This document shows, in pieces, positions 23,105-29,040 of a stretch of DNA of 29,040 nt. Below the pieces are notes generated by a model, which was not told the DNA's origin, did no database searches, and worked only from the letters and a program-made list of their open reading frames with translations. The position numbers and the translations under genes are program-made. Position 1 is the stretch's first letter; every line of letters begins with the position of its first letter. The DNA is from Armatimonadaceae bacterium (GTDB lineage Bacteria > Armatimonadota > Armatimonadia > Armatimonadales > Armatimonadaceae): the NCBI GenBank assembly GCA_030446525.1, contig JAUJNC010000018.1, positions 17,489 to 46,528 on the forward strand. The letters run 5' to 3'.

Positions 23105-23137
23105 CACTCCTCCTGTCCTGTTGTACCCCTTCTGCGG

Positions 23138-24268
23138 TCAATTGCCGGTGGCCATCCAGTCGCGGATCGAGTCGTACTTGCTGCCGTTGAGGGCCGTGCC
23201 GCGGTTGCTGCTGGACTCTTCGTGGCTGACAACGGCGAACACCTGGCGGTTATTATTCGTGCCGGATATCTCGTAGATGCCGCTGCCGGACTGGCCGGGC
23301 ATCATGTCGACCTCGGTGGTCACCTGGTCGTCGTTGCGGAATGGCCAGACACTCCACGGGCGTTCGAACCGGCCATACGTGTAGTACAGGCCCAGGCCGC
23401 CGTCGCGGTCGCCGGGGTAGCCGGCGGTGTGGCCGGTGACGCCGTTCTCGAAGAAGTTCTTGCTGCCGAGCCAGCCCGTGGTGCTGCCCAGATTCCGGTC
23501 CAGCGTGATCAGGGCCAAGTCGTAGTCGTAGTCGGTGTCGCGGGTCCAGCCCACGAAGGTGCGCATGCGGGTAGCCCAGGCCTGGCCATAGGGCATGTAG
23601 CTGCCGCTGAGGCCGGGGACAACCCGGATGCTGGTTGCCCAGCCGCCGAAGTTGGCGCTGTAAACGCAGTGGCCGGCCGTCACGACGTACTTGTAGCCGA
23701 TCATCGTGCCCGACCCGCTGACCGTCCCATTGGGGAAGGTGATGAACAGTTTACACTGGGTGCGCCACGGGTAAGCGGCGGTGTTCAAAATGCGCACGCG
23801 GTCGTCGGCGCCGAAGATGCGCTGGGCCCCGTTGCCCCTGCGGTCGAATCCGGACGGCTCCGGCAGGAGTATGGGGACGGTGCCCGGGTTGCCGAGCAGG
23901 CCAGACGGTGCGGCGGATGCGCGCAGGCCAGACGCCGGGAACCGGGGCTGAACCGTGGTGCGGCCGGTGGCGAGGTTGTGATCAACGCTGCCGGCGGCGG
24001 TGGGATCGCCCGCACGGGCATCGCGCCGGGCGCCGCGATCCGCCTCGGGATCGACCTGGGGCACGGGGATGCCGGGCACGTTCCACAGCGACGGGTCGAG
24101 GATGGCGTCCGCGTCGTCGGGCGAGAGCGGCATCGTGATCGTGGTGTCGGTCGCCGGCGCCGGGGCGGGTTGCTGGGCGCGGACCGCGCCCGGAGTTGTC
24201 AGGATCAGCGCGGCGGCCAGGGCCAGAAGGGCCGTGCTGCGCGTCGTGATCGCCTTCGAGTTACTCAT
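23138..24268 (-). CDS. Secreted trypsin-like serine endopeptidase (V8/glutamyl type)
   Basis: 376 residues. AGGAGGAG precedes ATG 24268. The signal peptide ends around residue 31 (A-V-R-A before Q-Q-P). A pro-region of about 125 residues precedes the catalytic domain. The triad is readable: His200 in V-V-T-A-G-H-C-V, Asp250 in D-Y-D-Y-D-L-A-L-I and Ser327 in M-P-G-Q-S-G-S-G, the V8-like G-x-S-G-S form. It should cleave proteins outside the cell; preference for Glu is typical of the group but not proved here. The gene starts 15 bp from the edge of arm 2 of the inverted duplication, so its promoter lies in the duplicated leader. Confidence 0.9.
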   Translation of the reverse strand: MSNSKAITTRSTALLALAAALILTTPGAVRAQQPAPAPATDTTITMPLSPDDADAILDPSLWNVPGIPVPQVDPEADRGARRDARAGDPTAAGSVDHNLATGRTTVQPRFPASGLRASAAPSGLLGNPGTVPILLPEPSGFDRRGNGAQRIFGADDRVRILNTAAYPWRTQCKLFITFPNGTVSGSGTMIGYKYVVTAGHCVYSANFGGWATSIRVVPGLSGSYMPYGQAWATRMRTFVGWTRDTDYDYDLALITLDRNLGSTTGWLGSKNFFENGVTGHTAGYPGDRDGGLGLYYTYGRFERPWSVWPFRNDDQVTTEVDMMPGQSGSGIYEISGTNNNRQVFAVVSHEESSSNRGTALNGSKYDSIRDWMATGN

Positions 24269-24291
24269 CTTCTCCTCCTACGGTTAACATC

Positions 24292-24319
24292 CAGCCCCGC
24301 ACCGCACTGGCGGGGGCTG
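24292..24319 (-). promoter_or_regulatory. GC-rich hairpin in the leader of the protease gene
   Basis: The same CAGCCCC/GGGGCTG hairpin as in arm 1, ending 23 bp before the protease start codon. The shared position before two unrelated exported genes suggests a common post-transcriptional role, or it is merely a by-product of duplication. Confidence 0.4.
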
Positions 24320-24457
24320 CTTCCACAACGAATCTGCCTGTCGGTCCGAGGCGAGAGTTTACAGATTGCTTCTTGAGCCATTGGTGCCAGCCGCCGGGTT
24401 TGCCGCGACCGGTTCGACGACGGTCAGGCACAGATCGGCGCGGTTCCGGCTCGCGAC

Positions 24458-24605
24458 GACCAGGAGATTGTAGATAAAGGGTTGATGGAGCCGCCAAACG
24501 CCAAGCCCGATCGAACGCCTCTTCGGCGGGTTTGCTGCGCTGCCTGACATCGCAGCAGCACGGCGGCATTCTCTATGTACTATCTGACATGCCGGGCCTT
24601 CCCGG
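24458..24605. other. 148-bp segment present only in arm 2
   Basis: Arm 1 has only TT at this place. The segment contains an imperfect hairpin around TGCTGCG/CGCAGCA. On the minus strand it offers coding-like words (A-E-E-A-F-D-R-A-W-R-L-A-A) continuing into the shared leader, perhaps a degraded gene end. No direct repeat flanks it, which favours deletion from arm 1 over insertion into arm 2. Confidence 0.6.
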
Positions 24606-24893
24606 CTTCGCCTAAAGCCCCCCTTTCCTGCGCCACAGGAGTTGATGCCCACGAAAAAGCTGTCCGACGACGCCGCTGTTCGAGCTCGGACAGGGATACG
24701 GGTCAATCCTCTTATGAACACAGTTACATTGCGGGCACGAAGGTTACGGTCATTTTGCTCGTGCTCGTATGCATCAGCGTTTACGCGAAGCGTTTCGCCC
24801 AGCTTAATGTGACCTGCAGTAGCCAAGAGGCGGGCACCCTGTTTCGCCTTGCGTGTTGTCACCGCCCACCCACGACCGTGCTCATCCCCAAAG

Positions 24894-26405
24894 GGGTGCG
24901 TTCCATGATTCTGGCAGAAGCTTTGGAGTATGAATTTCGCTTTCCCGGAGCCAATTTGGCAACAGACCAACTCCGAAGGAAAAGAGGCTCATGACCCGCA
25001 AAGCCCTACCCGACAACACTGCTCCCGATCCCGAGCGCCAAACCCTGATTGATCAGACGCTGGAAAAGCTCAGCAAGAGACTGGAAAAAGAGTTGCCCGA
25101 CGACAGCGCCACGTCCGACCAGATCGAAGATGCCCTGACCCGCATCGGTGACGGCCTTCTGGGGGATCTGCAGCAGGAGATTCTGCACAGGCGCACCCGC
25201 AACAAAGCCCGAGACAACCAGAGCACCTGCAGCTGTGGACGCTGTGCCCCTTTCAAAGCGATGGCCTCGCGCACTCTGATCAGTGCGCATGCGCAGGCCC
25301 AGTTTGTCCGCCCCTACGACTACTGCGCCCACTGCAAAGCCGGATTCGCTCCTCTGGACGCTCTTTTGGGCCTGGACAGCAGCAGCACTAGCACGAAAGT
25401 GCGCGGCTGGGCAGCGGAATTGGCCAGCAGAGAGCCCTTTGAGGAGGGGGCACAGACACTCTTTTCTCTGACCGGCGTCTGTCTTTGCGCCGCCACGATC
25501 GAGCGCATCGCCGTCTCGGTGGGCAAGAACCTGCAAAACGAGCAGCAGCGGCAGGCGGATCTGCTCCGAAGAGAGCGCCTGCCCGAGCCTTCGGGGCGGC
25601 GTCCCTTGCGCGCCTACATTGGAATGGACGGGCTGATGGTGCCGCTTCGCGAACCCTGGAAGAAAGACAAGAGCTTGGGAGAACTCTCCTGCCGTTTCGG
25701 CGAGTGCGAGCTGGGCGTGGCCCATGAAGCCTATGCGGGAAACAAAGGCGATGAGCGGGTGCGCACGCACGCCTACACCGCGACGCTGGCCGACGTGCAC
25801 GCGTTCGGCCCCGAGTTGGCGCTGCTGGCCCACAACAGTGGGTTCTTCTTTGCCCGCGAGCGGGTGGTCATCGGCGATGGCGCTCTGTGGATCTGGCAGC
25901 TTGCGGCCAAGCACTTTGCGGGCGCTGTGCAGATCGTGGACTTCTTCCACGCCTGTGAGCATCTGGCCACGATAGCCGATGCGCTCTTGGGGATGGGAAC
26001 TCAAGAAAGCCGTGCCTGGCACAAGGCGCGGCAGGCGGAGCTGCTGGCCGACCGGCTACGCGACGTGTTGCGGGCGATTGCCGCCTGGAAGCCCAAGACG
26101 AGAGAGATGCACCGCCTGCGGCGCCGAGAGTTCGGCCACTGCGCTTCGCTTGCGCGCAGCAATGCCGAGCGGATGCGCTACGGTACTTTCCAGAAGGAGG
26201 GCTACCACATCGGCAGTGGTGTGGTGGAGGCGGCCTGCAAGCAGGTAGTGGCCCAGCGCCTGGATCAGGCGGGGATGCACTGGCGCCAAGAGACGGCCGA
26301 GGCGATCGTGCGTCTGCGGGCGGGGCTGCGCTCGCGCTTGCCGCCCGACTTGGCACCCTTCTGTGCGATGCCTGCTTGAAATTGCCAGAATCATGGAACG
26401 CACCC
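24894..26405 (+). mobile_element. ISKra4-family insertion sequence, copy 2
   Basis: 1512 bp, the same length as copy 1, with the same 23-bp inverted repeats (24894-24916 and 26383-26405). TCCCCAAAG flanks both sides (24885-24893 and 26406-26414); this is the complement of the target duplication of copy 1. The shared target shows that this copy arose by duplication of the whole arm, not by an independent insertion. Confidence 0.92.
24991..26379 (+). CDS. ISKra4-family transposase, copy 2
   Basis: A 462-residue protein, the same sequence as the product of 12934-14322, with Asp213, Asp296 and Glu413 and the N-terminal Cys pairs. The frame is intact. Only the orientation and genomic flank differ from copy 1. 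Confidence 0.93.
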   Translation: MTRKALPDNTAPDPERQTLIDQTLEKLSKRLEKELPDDSATSDQIEDALTRIGDGLLGDLQQEILHRRTRNKARDNQSTCSCGRCAPFKAMASRTLISAHAQAQFVRPYDYCAHCKAGFAPLDALLGLDSSSTSTKVRGWAAELASREPFEEGAQTLFSLTGVCLCAATIERIAVSVGKNLQNEQQRQADLLRRERLPEPSGRRPLRAYIGMDGLMVPLREPWKKDKSLGELSCRFGECELGVAHEAYAGNKGDERVRTHAYTATLADVHAFGPELALLAHNSGFFFARERVVIGDGALWIWQLAAKHFAGAVQIVDFFHACEHLATIADALLGMGTQESRAWHKARQAELLADRLRDVLRAIAAWKPKTREMHRLRRREFGHCASLARSNAERMRYGTFQKEGYHIGSGVVEAACKQVVAQRLDQAGMHWRQETAEAIVRLRAGLRSRLPPDLAPFCAMPA

Positions 26406-26712
26406 TCCCCAAAGAAGGAAGTAACCTTCCGACGGCGAACGACACTATGTTCATTGGTAGCTTAGTGAGGAAGAAGGGTGAAGGATCCCGTTCACGGCAG
26501 AGACCATGCGACGGGCGGCGACTGCTGACTTATAGCGGTGTGGATCCGGCTTAGGAAATCTTGCGCGGGGATCTCTGGCAATCATCCTGGCGGGCCCGTA
26601 CCTGCTGGGATACGGTGAACACGCTAGGTAGAGTGTCCCGCCTCCAACTAGCCTTCTAAATATCTGCTTGGCGACGGTAAGGGAGGGCAACTGACTGGGC
26701 GTTGGTAATTGA

Positions 26713-26868
26713 GCAAACGGATCTAAAGCGGATGCTGCCTGCATCATCCGCGACAAAGCGGAGTTGTACGAGAATCGCGCCGCACCTGGTCAGGTACGGC
26801 GCCTCATTGGGGAGGTCGAGCGCTCGAACAACGACGACCGCCTCACAGCCCGGCGCGACATACGTTAG
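26713..26868 (+). pseudogene. C-terminal gene fragment next to the duplication edge
   Basis: A frame without start codon opens after TGA (26710-26712). It reads A-C-I-I-R-D-K-A-E-L-Y-E-N-R-A, then V-R-R-L-I-G-E-V-E-R-S-N-N-D-D-R-L and ends in R-R-D-I-R before TAG 26866. The charged, helical make-up is protein-like. It lies about 80 bp beyond the end of arm 2, so the gene may have been cut by the rearrangement. The family is not recognised. Confidence 0.35.
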
Positions 26869-26917
26869 TCGCGGCAATGGCCGTCTTGCGTTACATTCAC
26901 ACTAGAGGAGAGTCAAT

Positions 26918-29040
26918 ATGCTGAAAACTGAGAATACATCGTTCACCAGGGATGTGCTTGGCCGCTACATATGCAACGGTCTGGATGAAGCACAGCGCAG
27001 CGCCGATCAGACGGCCGTGCGACCGGACGGCCGTCCGCAAATCGAGGCCAAGGACTTTGATCTTATCGTAATTGGCGGAGGAACATTCGGTCCGGTAGTC
27101 GCTGAACACATGGCCTTTCGCGACCGGGCACGGACGCACCGCATCTTGGTGCTCGAAGCAGGTCCATTCGTGTTGCCCGAGCACGTGCAGAACCTGCCCG
27201 TTCTGGGCCTGAATGTGCCTGGAGCCACGTCAATCCAAGAACTCCGCAATGCTAATAACTTTGGTCCCGATCGGCCGCGCAACGAGGTCTGGGGCCTGCC
27301 TTGGCATTCCTCCACCCCCTTTGTGGGCTTAGCCTTCTGCCTCGGCGGCCGCTCGCTCTTTTTTGGTGGATGGTCGCCGGAACCGCTGAACACGGAGCTG
27401 CCAGTAGGACCCTGGCCGGCTGCCGTCGTCAACGACTTAACGGCGGCCGCATTGCCTGACGGCTCTCCCGGCTACGTCCGCCAAGCGAGCGACCAGATCG
27501 GCGTGACACAAACCAACGACTTCATCTTCGGCGATCTGCATCGCGCGATGCGCGATCAGCTGTTCGACGGCATTGGCCAAGTAACCGATGCTGTTCCACT
27601 GGCGAACCTGCCGGATCATCCCACCGTTCGTTACGAGTTCGCGGGTCAGGCGTTAAACCCGGATGCTCGACGAAAGCTGCTGGGACTTGACCCCGGCACG
27701 GCCCCCCCCTCCGAAGCCGATACCAAGAACCAGCTTAAGCTGGAGGCGCCGCTGGCAGTGCAAGGCCAGAGCGGTCACGCCGGCTTCTTTCCCTTCAATA
27801 AGTTCAGCACGGTGCCGTTGCTAATCAAGGCTGCGCGCGAGGCCTACAATGAATCGACCAACAGCTTTGGACAGGGGGATGACGCACGCAAACGCTTGAT
27901 GGTCGTGCCCAATTGTCACGTAAACTGTCTTATTACCGTGCCGGACGGCAGCGAACGGCGGGTGGTGTCGATCGAGACGAACCTCGGGAACATCACCGTT
28001 CCGGCGGGCGCCAGGGTCATTATCGCCCTGGGGACGATCGAAAGTGCGCGCCTTGCGCTGGTGTCGTTCGGTGCAATTCCGCAGGCTGCGTACGCGCGCA
28101 TCGGTACCAACCTGATGGCCCATCTCCGCTCTAATCTCGACATCCGCATTCCGCGCACCGCGCTTGCCACTCTGCCGGCCGCGGTCGCCGCCCTACAGGC
28201 CTCCGCGCTTTTTGTGAAAGGGCGGCACGACTTCGCCAACGATGGTATTAATGACGGCACCAGCGCACACTTCCACCTGCAAATCACCGCCTCAGGGCTG
28301 GGGGCTCTTGGCAACAACTCCGAAGCCGAGCTGTTCAAGAAGATCCCCGACATCGACATGTATAATGCCCACCGCAACGCCAACGACACCCACGTCGTCA
28401 TCACCATCCGCGGCATCGGCGAGATGCAGCCACAGAACTCGGACAACCGTGTGATACCAGACCCGGAAATGGAATTCGGCGTGCCCCGGGTGCTCGTCCG
28501 CATCGCGGATCCGCGAGATCCCAACCAGCGGGCGAACAATCCGCTGAGCGCGAAAGATTTCTTCCTGTGGCAGGCGATGGACCAGGCGGCGCGGGACGTG
28601 GCAACCGTGTTTGGCGTTGCCCAACCCCCTAATCCGTCCCGGGACGGATTGGGCACGACGCATCACGAGGCTGGCACGCTCGCCATGGGCGAGGTCGCGA
28701 GCAACTCGGTGACCCTACCGGATTGTCGGGTCAGGCATATCACCAATGCCTACGTCGCTGGGCCAGCCTTGTACCCGACGGGCGGCTCGCCCAATCCAAT
28801 GCTCACCGGCGTAGCCTTGGCGCGCCGTCTGGGTGATCAGCTGGCGGCCTCTCAGCCGTTCGTGGCCAATGACGGCTTCCAGGTCCTCTTCAACGGCTTC
28901 GATACCTCACAGTGGCGGATGTCGACCATCCGCAATCAGCCGCCTGGGCGCGATAATCCCGGCCGCATGCGGGTGATCGACGGCACGCTGGAGACGGTCG
29001 GTGGCACCGAGCTGGGCCGTTTCTGGTGCACCACGCCGAC
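26918..29040 (+). CDS. GMC oxidoreductase fused to DUF1080 (3-keto-disaccharide hydrolase-like) domain, 3' end outside window
   Basis: 707 codons are visible. AGAGGAG precedes ATG 26918. No signal peptide is visible. Residues about 46-75 are the FAD-binding Rossmann start (F-D-L-I-V-I-G-G-G-T-F-G-P, G at 53-58, then V-L-E-A-G-P). The GMC C-terminal part has L-G-T-T-H-H-E-A-G-T-L-A-M-G (His582/583) and Y-V-A-G-P-A-L-Y-P-T-G-G-S-P-N-P-M-L-T-G (Asn626), the expected catalytic His/Asn pair; N-P-M-L-T resembles pyranose-oxidising members. From about residue 653 the chain continues G-F-Q-V-L-F-N-G-F-D-T-S-Q-W-R, then V-I-D-G-T-L-E-T, the start of a DUF1080 domain. The frame is continuous from enzyme to domain. 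GMC enzymes of this type oxidise sugars; DUF1080 proteins include 3-keto-glycoside hydrolases. The fusion suggests oxidation and cleavage in one polypeptide; the substrate is unknown. Confidence 0.85.
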   Translation, partial: MLKTENTSFTRDVLGRYICNGLDEAQRSADQTAVRPDGRPQIEAKDFDLIVIGGGTFGPVVAEHMAFRDRARTHRILVLEAGPFVLPEHVQNLPVLGLNVPGATSIQELRNANNFGPDRPRNEVWGLPWHSSTPFVGLAFCLGGRSLFFGGWSPEPLNTELPVGPWPAAVVNDLTAAALPDGSPGYVRQASDQIGVTQTNDFIFGDLHRAMRDQLFDGIGQVTDAVPLANLPDHPTVRYEFAGQALNPDARRKLLGLDPGTAPPSEADTKNQLKLEAPLAVQGQSGHAGFFPFNKFSTVPLLIKAAREAYNESTNSFGQGDDARKRLMVVPNCHVNCLITVPDGSERRVVSIETNLGNITVPAGARVIIALGTIESARLALVSFGAIPQAAYARIGTNLMAHLRSNLDIRIPRTALATLPAAVAALQASALFVKGRHDFANDGINDGTSAHFHLQITASGLGALGNNSEAELFKKIPDIDMYNAHRNANDTHVVITIRGIGEMQPQNSDNRVIPDPEMEFGVPRVLVRIADPRDPNQRANNPLSAKDFFLWQAMDQAARDVATVFGVAQPPNPSRDGLGTTHHEAGTLAMGEVASNSVTLPDCRVRHITNAYVAGPALYPTGGSPNPMLTGVALARRLGDQLAASQPFVANDGFQVLFNGFDTSQWRMSTIRNQPPGRDNPGRMRVIDGTLETVGGTELGRFWCTTP

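Larger units (their letters stand above)
24283..26635 (+). repeat. 2.35-kb inverted duplication, arm 2
   Basis: The reverse-complement partner of 12678-14883. The inner edge is GTTAAC at 24283, 15 bp before the protease start codon; the outer edge is GGTAGAGTG at 26635. It carries the same IS copy with the same 9-bp target duplication. It differs from arm 1 by 148 additional bp (24458-24605) and one extra C in a homopolymer near 24620. Confidence 0.92.

Noticed and set aside
24359..24970. 203-codon minus-strand frame in arm 2 upstream of the IS transposase
   Set aside because: It runs across the IS terminal repeat and target site, and in arm 1 it is shortened by the 148-bp deletion. There is no family similarity; only a small degraded coding remnant in the 148-bp part seems possible.

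Overview
The window is a high-GC, IS-rich accessory stretch of a bacterial chromosome. It encodes many secreted or surface proteins: two PEP-CTERM-tailed proteins, a 1027-residue surface protein, a beta-helix protein, a V8-like protease and two lipoproteins. There is also a truncated pseudopilin with the start FPVFAQAREKAR, a DUF5679 mini-protein and a DUF1080 domain. That combination, the pseudopilin start above all, recalls Armatimonadota or a neighbouring phylum. This is an inference from family content, not a proven assignment. No rRNA, tRNA or CRISPR array was seen.

Layout. 1-3.1 kb: the end of a HAF-repeat PEP-CTERM protein, then a DUF1016 (PDDEXK) nuclease overlapping a tyrosine recombinase, and a convergent DUF5679 mini-protein. 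3.2-5.15 kb: a graveyard of gene fragments, including an ISL3-type transposase remnant and the tail of a serine-hydrolase-like gene, ending in a clean 97-bp MITE. 5.2-9.04 kb: a surface protein and a PEP-CTERM protein in tandem, closed by a strong hairpin. 9.27-12.67 kb (minus strand): an apparent three-gene operon of ECF-like sigma factor, zinc-finger (anti-sigma-like) protein, and Lon-like protease domain fused through one membrane segment to a PD40 beta-propeller.

12.68-26.64 kb is framed by a 2.2-kb inverted duplication (12678-14883 and 24283-26635). Each arm carries an identical 1512-bp ISKra4-type insertion sequence with 23-bp terminal repeats and the same 9-bp target duplication, so the IS was present before the arm was copied. 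The arms differ only by a 148-bp/2-bp indel and one homopolymer base, as far as reading by eye shows. Between them lie 9.4 kb: a beta-helix protein, an isochorismatase-like hydrolase, a secreted protein plus lipoprotein pair, a scar joining a BTAD/SARP regulator pseudogene to a beheaded pseudopilin, an IS256-family element, a regulatory-like-domain lipoprotein and a V8-like protease. The same leader, including a GC-rich hairpin, ends just upstream of the start codons of both arm-proximal secreted genes.

26.9 kb to the edge: a GMC flavoprotein oxidoreductase running without a stop into a DUF1080 (3-keto-disaccharide hydrolase-like) domain and off the window. It could couple oxidation of a sugar to cleavage of the oxidised glycoside in one chain. 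The strongest candidates for something new are the sigma/zinc-finger/Lon-propeller operon, the GMC-DUF1080 fusion and the potentially invertible 9.4-kb cassette.
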